NCBI RefSeq assembly: GCF_030253575.1
Contig: NC_080557.1
Span: 48,529,501-48,593,500, forward strand
Origin: Rhododendron vialii
Taxonomy: Eukaryota > Streptophyta > Magnoliopsida > Ericales > Ericaceae
Length of the DNA stretch: 64,000 bases
Direction of reading: 5' to 3'
Position 1 is the first letter of the stretch. The number at the start of each line of letters is the position of its first letter. This document shows positions 1-12,839 of the stretch, one piece after another. A program made the translations under genes and the position numbers. The notes beneath the pieces are model-generated. The model did no database searches. It was given only the letters and a program-made list of their open reading frames with translations, and had not been told where the DNA came from.

Positions 1-1918
1 GTGTTTTAGATGTGGGGATCCGGGACATTTGGCTTCAAGTTGTCCCAGAACATCGAGGTCTGTTTCATCTTCGGGTAGCGTTCAGATGGGTGGAGGTACT
101 TCTCAGGGTAAAAATCAAAGCCGTGGTGGTGGTTCAGTTGGTAGACCTAAAGCACAAGGAAGAATCTTTGCTATGAATCGACAAGATGCAATTGCAACTC
201 CAGATGTTGTCACAGGTATGCTCACTATTTTTGGTAAAGAAGCGCGTATTTTGATTGATTCTGGATCAACGCATTCATTCATAGCATTGTCATTCACAAA
301 GCATGTAGACCGACCCCCAAGTCCACTAGAATATACTATGGCCATTTCCACTCCTACAGGAGAGACTCTATTGACTAGAGTTATATATCGGGACTGTAAA
401 TTTCGAATGGGCGATAAGGAGTTGTCAGTTGATTTGATGCCATTGAATATCACAGATTTTGATATAATCCTTGGAATGGATTGGTTATTTGCTTATCATG
501 CCTCTATTGATTGTTTCCGAAAAGAAGTAACATTGCAGATTCCAAATAATCCACAGCTAAAATTCCGTGGGGATAAAACTTCTGCTCGTATAATTTCTGT
601 AATGAAGGCCAAAAAGTTGTTGAAAAAGGGTTGTCAAGGATTCCTGGCACATATTGTTGACACCAGCAAAAGTACACCGCGGGTGGAGGATATACCAATA
701 GTTTGTGAGTTTCCCGATGTATTTCCCGAGGAATTACCAGGGTTGCCAGTGGACCGAGAAGTTGAGTTCTCTATTGAGCTTTTACCAGGTACACAACCAA
801 TTTCAATTGCACCTTACCGTATGGCTCCTGCCGAATTAAAGGAATTGAAAATCCAATTGGAAGATCTATTGGAACGAGGATTTATTAGACCTAGTATTTC
901 TCCGTGGGGTGCTCCAGTTTTGTTTGTTAAAAAGAAAGATGGTACGATGCGGATGTGTATTGACTACCGTCAGTTGAACAAGGTGACCATCCGAAACAAA
1001 TATCCTTTACCGCGTATTGATGATTTGTTTGATCAATTGCAAGGGGCGACAATATTCTCTAAAATTGATCTCAGATCGGGATATCATCAGTTAAAAATAA
1101 AGGAGGAGGATGTTTCGAAGACTGCTTTTCGTATAAGGTATGGCCATTATGAATTCCTTGTTATGCCATTTGGTCTAACGAATGCCCCAGCTGCTTTTAT
1201 GGATTTAATGAATCGAGTGTTTCAACCATATCTTGACTCCTTTGTGATAGTGTTTATTGATGATATTCTTATCTATTCTCAAAGCGAAGAGGAACATGCA
1301 AGTCACCTTCGAATCGCATTACAAACTCTACGTGAAAAGAAGTTATATGGAAAGTTAAGTAAATGCGACTTTTGGCTAGACTCTGTTGTGTTTTTGGGAC
1401 ATGTTATATCAGGGGATGGAATTTCTGTTGATCCTAAAAAGGTAGAGGCGGTTACCAATTGGGAGAGACCGACTAGTGTGACGGAAATTCGTAGTTTTTT
1501 GGGTTTGGCTGGTTATTATCGTAGGTTTGTTCAAGGATTTTCTTCTATTGCTGTTCCTTTGACCCGATTAACTAGAAGGGGGTAAAATTTGTGTGGTCTG
1601 AAGATTGTGAAAAGAGTTTTCAGGAACTGAAGAAAAGGTTGACTACTGGTCGAACAGGCTGTAGGAGTGGAGGCGAGGGTTGACTTGGTGTCCTTTTGGC
1701 ATAGTACATTTTGTGATATCAATTTTTGGAGAGTTGCCGTACCTTATGTGGATGCAACTCATCTTGTAAAGTTCTCTTGTAAATTTTATTTTGGAAGCCG
1801 GTTGTAATATACTTAGTTGACATTGTCTTGCGTTTATGGAATGAATTTCATTAAGGTTGATGTTAAGCTTTCATTAAGACTGATTATGTTAATCCTTCTA
1901 GAGCGGGTCGTTACAGCA
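1..1918 (+). mobile_element. Ty3/Gypsy LTR retrotransposon fragment (Tekay/Del-like chromovirus)
   Basis: This is a fossil retrotransposon that enters from the left window edge. Parts seen in order: a gag zinc knuckle of the C-x2-C-x4-H-x4-C type at about 2-46, an aspartic protease with [10 protein letters not shown] at about 250-285, and a reverse transcriptase with the conserved block [17 protein letters not shown] and the catalytic VFIDDIL near 1250-1270. The protease and RT wording matches plant chromoviruses of the Tekay/Del group as I know them. The element ends in a tail closing with GGGTCGTTACA at about 1908-1918, typical of the 3' end of such LTRs. No integrase or chromodomain region is recognisable before that tail, so the copy is incomplete and broken. 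Its 5' LTR lies outside the window, so age cannot be estimated. Group assignment is from memory of the family, not a search. Confidence 0.88.
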
Positions 1919-2780
1919 ACTGATTTACTAAGATACAAACGATTCCGTGAGTGATAATTCACCCAGTAGAATAATCTCAATCCTACGAACCTCTTACTCT
2001 ACAATTAGCATTCAATAATAACAATAATATCACAATTGATAATACACGATAGGTACAGAATTATAGCACATTGTCTTTTTCTTTACTATCCATCATCTTA
2101 CATGAAATCTAAGAATCATCTCCACGAGATCCTTTCTTCTCACATCCACTAACTACAACCGTCTCATGGGTCCACCCTTCCTCTTGCTTATCCTGTACCA
2201 GGGTCCCAGGTGAGCGCACCTAATTTATGTACCGAGCATGCATGTTCTCACTTAAGACCATAACAGAAGGATCGAGTCATCCCATGACGTATCGTACATT
2301 AGAGTCGGACATCCACTACCTCACGCTAACTAAAACCGTCTCATAGGACCCATTCCCTTCCTCAAAGAGAAACTTCTCATGACGTATCATACATTAACGC
2401 CTCATTAACTATAACCGTCTCATGGGACCCATTCTCTTCATCGAAGAAAAACTTTCCATGACATATCATACATTAGTGTCACAACATTTCTCAACACTGG
2501 GCCCCGCAGGTAATCCATTTCAACACAGGGCCCCATTGGTTACCCTTGCCATTGTCATGGCTCGAATCATAATCCACACAATCACACTTCCAACACTTTA
2601 TCAATTTCCATTTACTTAACATCGTCTACATGAGTCACTACTCATAACCACCCAGTGAACCTAGGTCCATTCTAGCATGTACAACATGATACAATCAATA
2701 ATAGCTCAATTCATAATATGATACATTTCAATGCAAAAGCTGCAAGCATGGGAATTGATATTGTGCGAGTAAATAAACAC
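1919..2780. repeat. Degenerate tandem-like repeats next to the Gypsy fragment
   Basis: No gene is seen here. Two phrases recur at unequal spacing: AACCGTCTCATGGGACCC-like sequence near 2155, 2334 and 2411, and CATGACRTATCRTACATTA-like sequence near 2283, 2379 and 2457. The spacing of roughly 75-180 bp suggests a decayed tandem array, perhaps part of the neighbouring retroelement. I cannot assign a family. Confidence 0.45.
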
Positions 2781-3060
2781 ATAAGAGTTTTGGATTGGGC
2801 CAGTGCCTTTTGAATATTTAAATTTTATTGAACAAGTATATAATTTTATTAACTTTGAGGATTTCCATTAGTATTTTCGAAATCAGTAGAATATTTATAA
2901 TTTTAGGATTGTACAAGTAGTTGTTTATTCTTTTGTCCAACTGTACTGAGTATATTTCTTTTCCCGTAGTATTATTATTAGACTAGCTAGAAGGAATCCT
3001 AACTTTCATTTAGTACCAGAGTCAAAGTCTATAGTTCTTACTACTAATTAGTTAGGTGAT

Positions 3061-4560
3061 AAGCCCACAATTGTGGTTATATTCGGGCTTATCTCGCTCA
3101 TTTTTGCCACGCTCGCGTGCATAGCTCTATGTTTTTGAACGATATTGCGCGAAAGGTGCGTTTTTGGTGTTCGCAGGTTTTCTTTGTAAATAAGGCGGAT
3201 TTTGCGCCACGGGCTTACTCCATCGCAGATCGGGGATCCGAGGGTTTAAATGAAGCGTTAACGGAGTTGGGGGAACATCGTCGAAACCTCGGAGAGTTGG
3301 ATCAAGCCTGGGATGGAGTTGTTGTATTAGGCTGCCAGCAACACACGTTCTACCGATAGGAGATCAATGCCTACCGGTATAAACCCAGATCTACCGGTAG
3401 AGAAACTTACCTACCGGTTCATTTTCCGTCCAGAAAGGTCACAAAGTCACACCGTCCAAGACCTACCAATAGGAGATCAATGTCTACCGGTAAAACCCCA
3501 GTTATGGCTGCAGTCATCTTGTTCTTTGAAGCCGTTCTACCGGTAGGAGATCAATGCCTACCGGTAGGAGATCCCCAATTTCTGCAGATTTTATTTTTCT
3601 TTTCCTTTTTCTTTTGTAACTAAAAAGGGTAGTATAAATACCCCTTTGCAAGTTTTTAGGGTTATCTTTTTACATTTTGGAGCTAGCTCTTTCTCTCTCT
3701 ACCTCCATCTCCTCTTCAACTCTCATTCTCTCTTCAAAAGAGCATTGATTAATTGTTGCGATTAGAGGTGGTTGGCTCTCATTAATGTTGTAAGTGCTCA
3801 TGAGATCTTTATTAATCTAGCATTTATTTTCATTTTCAGTATGATTTCGTATCTCACCTTCCCTACCCTAGCTTATTTCATACTTCTTTGCCTCATGGGT
3901 GAGTAGTGCAGCAAGGTTAGGTTATGGGGTGATTAACATCCCGTAACCAAGGATATTTCCTGTTCTTCTTCTGTTAATCTTCACTTTCTAAGGATAAACC
4001 TATGGTTAAGGCAATTTTATGTACCAAAGCTTGGAGGTGTTAACCTCTTTGATCTTATGTAGGCAAGGATTTTGATTCCTTACCACATACGATGCCTTGA
4101 GCTATGTCCTTCCAGGAGTTTGTCAAAATGCCCTTAAGCCTTAACCATGTTTATCATTCTAAACAAAAGGGAGGAACAAGTTTATCCTTGAGTGATGGGT
4201 GTTAGATATCCCTAAACCTAATCTTTAATTTAATCTCCAGTTAAAAAGCCGTAGCTAGGATTAAGTAGCCATTTAGCTAAATCCTTCAGTTGGCCGTCTC
4301 AACGTCGAAGTTTGGTTGGCGGCCCTAACGCTAAAATCTCTTCGCAAGCTAATCTCTAAAGCAAGCTATGGATGCGTTCCCTATGGATTCGATCCCCGAC
4401 TTCGGGGTAATATTATGCTTTCAACCGACCTAGCCCTACGCTTGGGGTGTTCTTATTGCAACAAACTCTAAGGTCAAGCATTAGGTTAACTCCTGACTGT
4501 AATTATCTTACTATCTTATTCTACTAAGTATCATATTTTATACTAAACTAGTCATACTTC
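3061..4560 (+). mobile_element. Probable LTR-retrotransposon remnant (LTR-like, with CTACCGGTAG motif array)
   Basis: The stretch lacks a long credible reading frame. It carries many copies of a CTACCGGTAG-type palindromic motif at about 3350-3570. These are followed by a core-promoter-like AGTATAAATACCCC at about 3631-3644, a pyrimidine-rich leader, and a tail near 4385-4450 (CGATCCCCGACTTCGGGG) of the kind I associate with the LTR/leader junction of plant Gypsy elements. The order promoter, leader, tail fits an old LTR-derived fossil, but I cannot find its paired repeat, so the call is tentative. Confidence 0.35.
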
Positions 4561-4984
4561 AATTAATGTAGTACTTTAGGTGAAAACAGTAGTTTAAAGA
4601 AAATGGGATTATAGAATCTTATACTTTTAGAAATTTTAATGGTCTATAGATGTCTACTAGATTAAATAACATTTTTTTTAAAGAAAAATGAACTAAGGAT
4701 TATTTTCACAACTTATCTTGTGAATTGTTTTATTAAAAACTACAATCCATTTATTAACATTCCATCATTTTTATTATTATACAACAACAAGGTTTAGTTA
4801 ATGTCTACTTAAACATATTATATTCACGTCATATTTAGCAAGGACAACTAGTATTTGTCATTCTAAACATTACAATGTAACAAGTAGTGGTAAAAAAAAT
4901 AAGTCAAGAACATAGTTTAGGGTCAAATCTAGAACTACATTTAGTACAGGGGCCAAACTGTAATATTAGTGCATCTCTTTACAA

Positions 4985-5352
4985 ATTGGTGTTCGGACAA
5001 ATAAACCATTTTGGCTTATTTTTTGTCCTTATTCAAATTTTTTTTGTATTACTTGGCTTATTATCATTTTTTTTGGGATTATTGCATCCTCACATCAAGA
5101 GGAATCTAAAAAGTAAAAAATTTTGACCGAAATCCAATTTTTTTTGAATAAAGACGAAAAAAAATCAATAAGCCAATTTTTTCGTCTTTATTCAAAAAAA
5201 AATTGATTTCGGTCAAAAATTTTTACTTTTTAGATTCCTCTCGTCGTGAGGATGCAATAATTCCCAAAAAATGACAATAACCCAAGTGATATGAAAAAAT
5301 TTGAATAAGGACAAAAAATAAGCCACCGTGACTTATTTGTCCGAACGAGCCC
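4985..5352. mobile_element. Palindromic MITE, Harbinger-like, 368 bp
   Basis: The left half is the near-perfect inverted copy of the right half. TTCGGACAAATAA at the left end pairs with TTATTTGTCCGAA at the right, and the arms continue through GGCTTATTTTTTGTCC and ATTCCTCT/AGAGGAAT to the centre at about 5165. The right end is followed by TAA and the left end preceded by CAA, consistent with a decayed 3 bp Harbinger-type target duplication. It has no coding capacity. A relative lies at 49761-50126. Confidence 0.75.
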
Positions 5353-6253
5353 TAAATCGTGCATGCTACAGTGAACTGCAAAGAAAACAAAAACAGAGCA
5401 ATAACTTGTTTCCTCGACTCCGATCCACGGTTTCAATTCAATTCATTCCATTACAACTTGTTTAAATTAACATTTATGGATAAATAATTAGGAGTGCTTA
5501 AGTGATCTCAATAATTGAAAACCCACTTGTGGGTAACTATTCATTGCCGCAAAAAGCAGAGGAAAATGGCCGGTCTCGACCACGCGACGTCAAGATCGAT
5601 TTCTTTCATTCCTGAATCGTAAAATCAATAGGTAATCACATAATATACTTAGGAGAGAGTAGGGAAGCGATTATTCTACCTCGGTCCCGACCGAAAAAGT
5701 GGGTAACGGTATTCCGGACAGTTTCGGACGGCTTCGAAAAAATCGGGCAAGACGACGGAGCAACAGGACGTCAGCGCTAACTTCGGATGATTGAGGATTC
5801 GTTTAGAGGTGCTCGGGATCGTTCTAGAAGATGGGCAGTCGAAATGGGTGCTCGAATAAGTGTAGGATCGAAATGGGTGGTCGTTCTCTCACTCTAAACC
5901 ACCATTGTTGGAGTCTGATCTCTTTTTCTCTCCTTCTTTTTGCTACTGGATTCAGTTGTATGAGTGTGGGGTTTTGTGTGTAAATCTTGGGCTCCATGCG
6001 GTGGTATATATGGAGGAGTGAGTGAGGATAGAGAGGGATGGTTTGGAGGAGGAGGTGTGGCTGCAATTTTCGTGGGATAAGGATGGTAGCCGAAATATAA
6101 GGGAGATGGAGTGGTGGTTCCGCTGGAAACAAGGGAAGAGAGAGAGAGAGAGAGAGAGAGGGGTGAGATCAGTCAGGAGAGATGAGGATAGGGGAAACAC
6201 AATCCCACAATTTTAGGGAGCAATTATCATGTACATAAACATATATACGTATA

Positions 6254-6292
<39 letters not shown>

Positions 6293-7361
6293 GGATATTA
6301 AAATTTTGACTAATATAGAAATAAGATATTTGACTAGTTAATAAAAAATTTTTTTTAGAGATAATTTCTGAATAAAAATACTTTTATAATTTAGTTAACT
6401 AATAAAATTTTAGGGTAACAATACGAGTTTTTATTTGAAAAATTTAGGGCCAAAATTAAGGTCATTACACACATTACATATAGCATGTGTGCAGTGTGTT
6501 TGGGCCCACTTTTATGTTTCACACACTTTCTTTCTTAATTATTTTCTTTTCGCTTTCGCATATTAATTTCTCAATAATCCAAAAACCCTAGGTTTGGCTT
6601 AAAACAATCAGTAATTCATCTTGACGAGTACATTTGACAAACTATGAAATTAAAAAAGTTATTGAAGACAAATAAGTCAAAATACACATCTCGTGCCAAT
6701 TTTTTCTAAGTTTGATCTAATTATCTTTACTTCTCTCATGGGATGAATGCAAAACGTGTTTTGACCAACCAAAAACAAAATAAAGTTAAGGGTACTCAAA
6801 ACTCCTCATTCCCCTCCCGCCGCCGCACACGGATATGGAACCCAAGGGAAGTTAAGTAATCGCTCAAAAGGACAAAATTAGGAGGAATTGGTAAATGGAA
6901 TTAGTCACTCGGGCAAGCTATAGTTACCCCAAAAGTTATTAAAATTCAAATATAGTTACCCCAAAAGTTATTGAAATTTAAACTTAAACCTTATTCAATT
7001 TTTTCCCTCATACATATCTGAATAGTGCTTTACTATTAAATTCAGTAGTGTCAACGTCTTACAAATACAACATATGTCATACAAATCCAGTCACTCGCGG
7101 ATGACAATATTGATGGACTTATTTGAAAAATTTACAAACTTCAATAGTGGGTTAAACATTTTACTAATGCCTGCATTAATACAGACAGGAACCTATTGTT
7201 TGACATTACGTTCAATTAAAAATAAAAAATAAAAACAGGGTTTGACATTCGTAAATTAAAGATGATGATGATGATAATGATCTTTTATATTTTGTGATGA
7301 AGTCCAAATCTGATCCAGGAGCTCTGAACTCAAGGTTCTCGAGAAAGAAAGGGGTTACAAG
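5353..7361. other. Gene-free repeat-rich interval
   Basis: No gene is supported. It contains a GA tract at about 6137-6160 and a TA microsatellite at 6257-6290. A tail near 6440-6475 ends in AAGGTCATTACA, which resembles the 3' end of a plant Gypsy LTR, so 5450-6475 may be another old LTR fossil. Two near-identical copies of GTTACCCCAAAAGTTATT lie at about 6923 and 6956. Open frames around 5824-6216 are low-complexity products of the GA tract. Confidence 0.4.
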
Positions 7362-7759
7362 TAGGGGAGGAGCAAAGAATTTTGATTAGTGGGGTCAAAA
7401 ATTAGATTCATATGTAATAGTACTATTTTTTCTACGCACAAATTCAAAAATAACTAAATTAAGAAGTTAATTACAAGATCAAAATGCACTAATAATTCAT
7501 TTTTGCCTTATAATTAATTGATCCCAAAAGACTTGTTATATTTAAAAAATAATGCATGATAGTCTCATTTCTAACACTATCAATTCTCGAAAAGAAAATA
7601 CGCTTGGGAGTTCTATGCATTTAAAATAAGTTGGGACAATTTAGAGATTTTTTGTGGGGTTAAAATAGCAAAATTTGGTTGCAATCTATCAAGTGTTCTT
7701 GTGGAAAATCAAAGTGAGTGGGGAGTGACCCCACTTGTCCCTTAGTGCCTCCGCCCTTG
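7362..7759. mobile_element. Old hAT-like MITE, 398 bp
   Basis: The ends are degenerate inverted repeats: TAGGGGAGGAG on the left and CTCCGCCCTT on the right, with AGTGGGGTCA inside the left end and TGACCCCACTT inside the right. It is flanked by GTTACAAG (7354-7361) and GTTAGAAG (7760-7767), a 7/8 match to an 8 bp hAT target duplication. The ends resemble the CAGTGGCGGAG family seen at 12276 and 43563. Decayed, so moderate confidence. Confidence 0.5.
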
Positions 7760-8032
7760 GTTAGAAGGCCTAATAAGAGACACCGGAATTGATGTCTTCA
7801 AGGATCATCAGACGATTAGTTCAGTAACTGTAGTAGAATTAGGATTTTTAGAAAGGAAGAATAAGAAACTATTAAAACCAAATCAGACTCCTTAAATTCT
7901 CCCTCATTTCAAATTCCTCAACAGATTTTGCATTTAAACACAGCCAAAAGATTCATTACACTCAAGCAACCAGCACATTAACGGATTAACGTACATACAC
8001 AACTACTGCCTACTTAAAAGTTAAAAGTCGTA

Positions 8033-10719
8033 TTACAAAGTCCGTATATGCTTCCGCCCGAGCTTGGAGAAAAAACTCGCAAGGAGAGCAAACAAAGCAC
8101 CGATGAGGCACATGAGCCAGGACAAAACGAGCAAAGCCCAATCCTGGAAGTTTTTCTTTGGAAGGTGGTTCCTGTCTGAGATGAGCAATGCCCTGTATAC
8201 GGATTCTGTGAGGGCATAAGCTGTGACCGGATCAGATTCATCAGCGAGAAATCCATACTCCGTGAGACAAACAATGTCGTACACTCCAGTAGCCTCGGAT
8301 ATGCCCAGGTGTTCGCAAATTCTTAGCCGGGATTCAATTCTATCTTCTGTTGATAACTTGTCACCGTGCGTCAATATCAAAATGGGGTTCTCATCTGCAG
8401 CCAAGTTCATTGCACAAGCGTATCGCAGCACATATATATTAGTTAGTAAGAAAAGAGAATTTCCCTTACTCCTAACGTATTAAAAATTGTGGTTCATTTT
8501 GCTTTAACCCGTTTTCTGAACAGGTTCATAGATCAGTGGTAAATCACAATATGACAATACTCACCAAGGGTTAGTGCACAGGCATACCAATCTAACCAGA
8601 AATACGGCAATTTCAGGTCTAAGCGGAGCATGGCTAGCCCCAGTGGCTGGTGAACTCTCCTACCCGGTGATGTTTTGAGCATGCCAAAGGCAGCACGGTA
8701 CAAAAACTATTTTACAACTTACAACAGGTTTAGAACGGCAGCATTGATCCATGCAAGAACTGGATATACTCGTAAGTAGTAGTCCAATGAAAGGACAATC
8801 GAATTTCGAAATCAACTTAAAACATAGTACTACAGCTGCTAAGAGGTCAATAGTAAAACAACAAGGGTACTGGAGAATCATAGTAGAGTAGTAAAAGAAA
8901 TCAACTTGTTAAAGTAAACTCTATTTCGCTCTGAAAACTTGTTTGAGATCACAAACTTGCGTACCAATTTATTAGAGCCGACTGGAGATTAGCTTTGATT
9001 GATATTGGCTCGAAAGATAAATAGTGGCAAGCATAACACAAAAGAATTGTTAGCAGTTATAGTGACGAATGGCGCTTCGGGCCGGGCAACGTTTTTAAGT
9101 CAAGGGACGCTTAACATAGGCATAAGCTATATATTGTGACGGGTAAAGTCCACTTTCACTGGTTATTGCCATGTGCAGATACCTCCTTCATGGTTCAAAA
9201 CTGACCACATAACCTACTTGTGATTTTGAAAATGTGCAGATAGACCCCCTGCCGTCATGTTTTCTATCTATATTAATAAACACAATATTAAAAAATCGAT
9301 ATACCCTCATCATGTCTCTTGATTCTTCTTTTTTAAATCTAATCACACCATCCCATATACCAAAAATTGAATCCAAACCGTTAATATTGTAAATTTTGAC
9401 GAGTACTATATCTATGCCAAAATTCAAGTCAATCAAAAAATGAAAAGCTCATGGTCGAATCGATTTTGTTATCATTTTCAAAGCCACAGGTAAGTTATGT
9501 GGTCAATTTTGAACCATGAAAGAGGAATCCACATATGGTAATAATCACATGGGGTGGAAGTGGACTTTGCCCTATTCTGAGGGAACATCTAATGACAAAG
9601 AAATTGACAATAGAAAACGAAAACAAACTTACTGCAGTGTCTTAGTGCTGGTGAGCGGAAGAGCGATTTTATGTCCTCCAACGGATTCTTATCACTAGCT
9701 TTCAAAGCTTTCCAAATCTCCGAAATGTTAGCCACCACCATCACACAATTCACTTTCCTCTTTGCAAACTTTGAAGATGATCTGAACGAAGGAACACCCA
9801 ATTCTTCTTTCCTGAGTTCACTATTTCCTAGACTCAGACAGACTTGCTTATGATGAACTCCATCACTCACCCATTCCATCAATTCTTCAACACACTCGTC
9901 CACCCGATCATAATCAAAGCCCATTGTATCATACACACAGAACCCACTTCGCATTGACCTCAGCACGTTATGTTCCTCCATTGACATAGTTGTGGGGCCA
10001 AGACCTACAAAATGAACCAGAAGAAAAACCAAGTTAATACTACCCATCTACCCAAAACATGGAGAAGGGCCGCTAAATGGGCCCATTTTAAAGGATCCGG
10101 GAGGCATATATTGGATTCAGACCTAATCTTCTCTAGTCACTGCACAAAGTGGCTGTCCACGGGTTCCATCGAATCAATAATGTCACAGTAAATAGTTTGA
10201 GTTTTACCATTGAACCATTGCCTCTCTCTGTTTACCACTTGCCAATTTCGAAGAGGGATAACTGTGTAAAGATACCTACATATATGCATAAAACGGGGCT
10301 TTACCTGAAGTGGTTTTGGCGAAGGGAACAAGCCCGGAGCGTCCCAGAACGCTGTACATGAGGTTCACAAGTGAGCTCTTGCCAGCATTGTGAAAACCCA
10401 CTAAGAGAATGGTGTTAACAGGAGGAATATCCATCTCTTCCTTCTTAAATCCACCCGTAGGAACCCAAAAATCCCCACATCGGTATGAGAAAAGCTTGTG
10501 CCGGAGATCGTCGAGTCCTTCCAGGGAAACTAAGGCCAACCTCTCCATTTCTCGGAGAACTTTGAGCCTTGGCGTGACCTTTGACAGGTCTGGTGGTACC
10601 TCCGACTTCAGCTTTGCGCATTCTTCAAACTTTGCAGCCGATCTCCACCAGCAACATGAGGCCATTTGCGAGGCTTCGTACTCCTCTTCTTTGTCGGAAG
10701 GAAGACGTTGGTTTTTCAT
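8033..10719 (-). CDS. P-loop GTPase-like protein with C-terminal membrane anchor (382 aa, 3 exons)
   Basis: Exons are complement(8033-8394, 9633-10004, 10305-10719), with GT-AG introns and phases that join exactly to a 382-residue protein. The Walker A motif GFHNAGKS lies at residues 108-115, a DTMG switch-like motif at 164-167, and THGD at about 271-274 stands where NKxD-type base-recognition motifs lie in GTPases. A hydrophobic stretch around 350-373 (LVLSWLMCLIGALFALL) near the end followed by basic residues suggests a tail anchor. I recognise it as a conserved plant P-loop NTPase family, close in style to GTPases with a THGD motif, but I do not know its biological role. The joined exon 2/3 sequence HCNENPILILTHGD reads as continuous family sequence, which supports the splice sites. 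Intron 2 hosts a Mutator-type MITE. Membrane location and GTP binding are inferred. Confidence 0.85.
9141..9572. mobile_element. Mutator-type MITE in intron 2 of the P-loop gene, 432 bp
   Basis: Terminal inverted repeats start GGGTAAAGTCCACTT and end AAGTGGACTTTGCCC. The flanks TATTGTGAC (9132-9140) and TATTCTGAG (9573-9581) match at 7 of 9 positions, fitting a decayed 9 bp Mutator-type duplication. The inner sequence ATAGACCCCCTGCCGTCATG is shared with the element at 33048-33681, so they belong to one family. It lies wholly within an intron and should be removed by splicing. Confidence 0.75.
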
Positions 10720-12206
10720 GTGTCTTTGCTTTTGATGGCTCTCTCTTTTTGACTGTCTTTGGAAACAAACAGTTTAGTTGCTGTTCACTGTTGGAGAGGG
10801 GTTTAAACGGGAAGGCTCAGAGATGAGACAAGAGAGTACTCTCTGTCTCCATCTCGATCTTTATGGCGTTGTGCATGTCAGTTTCCCCATATTGCTTCTC
10901 CACTTGTTGCAAAGGAAGGTTCCGAGCACTTGCAATGAATATTGAGAGTAGGGGAAAATTTCATATTACCGCCTGCTTTTCACGCAAATCACACATAGAC
11001 ACATGATCTTAACGAAACATCACATAAACATTTGACGTATCAAAAAACTCATCAATTACACCCCTACCGTCAACTTCTGTCAAAAAACAAACAAAAAACA
11101 TGTTTCTCTCTCCAATTTTGCTACCAAACAGAATTTTTTGCACAGAATTCTCCACAGTTTTTTTGTGAAGCCCATTTTTTTGGTCTCATACAAATGATCC
11201 GATCCGTTCATTAGTTCTAAAATATTTTTTCGAGTGACCTTTCTAAAATCAGCTCCATCCGATAAAGATAAGTGTTTACAACTTCTTATTCAAAATTTCA
11301 GATTAAAATTCTGAATAAAAAGTTGTAAGATTTGATCAAACACTTATATCTATGTGATGGAGCCGATTTTTTACAACATCATGCAAAAAATAATTTTAAA
11401 ATTAATAAACGGATCGGATCATCTTTTGGGATCCAAAACTGAGCCCCACAAAAAATCTATGTAATACTACGAGTGAGTTTGGATAAAAAAAAAAGTTTAC
11501 TTTTTTTGTATTTATTGAAAAAAAATCGCATTTGTTAGTGTTTGGTCAAACCTTTGCGATTTATTGATCCATCTCGATGAGAGGAATCAAAAAGGTATAA
11601 AATTTTGATCGAAACTCCTAATTCAGTTTTTTGACTTATTTTTTGTGTCTTTATTAAAAATATTATGAGTTTCAATAAAAAGAAATTACACTTTTCTGAT
11701 TTCTTTCATCAAGACGAATCAATAAGTTATAAAAATTTGACCCAAAAGTAACAAATATGAAAGAAATTTAAATAAAGACACTTAACTTCTTCTTTTTTAT
11801 CCAATCCCATCTCTTAGTATTACACAGATTTCATGTAGGGCCCACTTTTAGGTGTCAAAGAATGATTCGATACATTCATTAATTTAAAAATATTTTTTGC
11901 TTAACCCCATGAAAAATCAGCTCCATCGGATAAATATAAGGTGTATCCAATCTTACAATTTTTGATTCAGAATTTTAAATTAAAAATTGTAACGATTGGA
12001 TCAAACATTTACATTCATCCGATGGAGCTGATATTTTGCAAATTGCTCGAAAAAATATTTTAGAACTAATGAACGGATCAGATCATTTGTGTAGGACCCC
12101 AAAATGGGCTCCACAAAAAATATGTGCAAAAAAATCTATTTGGTAGCAAAACTGGAGAGAGAAACATATTTTCTGTTTGTTTTTTGGATGGAGGTTGACG
12201 GCAGAG

Positions 12207-12270
12207 GTTTAATTGATGCGTTTTTTAATACGTCAAGTGTTTAATTGATGCGTTTTTTAATACGTCAAGT
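12207..12270 (+). repeat. 32 bp perfect tandem duplication
   Basis: The unit beginning GTTTAATTGATGCG and ending TACGTCAAGT occurs twice, back to back, immediately before the nested hAT MITE. The left arm of the surrounding foldback element has only one equivalent, so the duplication arose in this arm. Confidence 0.9.
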
Positions 12271-12275
12271 GTTTA

Positions 12276-12839
12276 CAGTGGCGGAGGGAGTATGGGACGA
12301 GCAGGGGCATGCGCCCCCACTCGATTTTTTTTTTTTTGAAATTGAAGATTTTAAAATGTATATTTTGTATAGTTAATTGTGTTTCATAAATTTACTTTTA
12401 ATCTTTCTACGACATGTCAAATATTATTTCATTCTCAATTTTTTGTTTCACATATTTGAACATTGTCATTACACTGGTGAAATGAGATGTCTAATGTGGA
12501 AAATAGCAGTCACTTACTAATTGGAACTCTCTAATGCATAATGTCCAAAATTCAAAAATACCTAAACCATAGGCTATACGTTTTATACTTTAGCAATTAT
12601 TAATAATGGGAGCAATATTGCTAAATATTGTATAGTGAATTGCTTTTAGACTTGATACACTGAGACAATTCAAGCAATTCAATTGTTTTTATATTCTATA
12701 TAGTTTACTATATTAATAAATATGTTAGGTTTTTTAATTCTTAACACAAACGTTTTAACGTTGCTTAGTAAGCAATTTTTTGGTTGAAATGTGTTTAGAA
12801 AATGCCTCCACTTACATAGATTTCTGGCTACGCCACTTG
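12276..12839. mobile_element. hAT MITE nested in the foldback element, 564 bp
   Basis: It begins CAGTGGCGGAG and ends GGCTACGCCACTTG, the CAGTGGCGGAGCCAG-type terminus common to plant hAT MITEs. GTGTTTA lies on both sides (12269-12275 and 12840-12846), supporting a target duplication. Removing it restores continuity of the right arm of the surrounding element (CGTCAAGTGTTTA then TATGATGTTTCATTAAGATC), which shows that it inserted later. Confidence 0.75.

Noticed and set aside
5824-6216. Overlapping open frames of 64-102 codons on both strands
   Set aside because: They overlap a GA tract, have no family resemblance, and sit in repeat-derived sequence.
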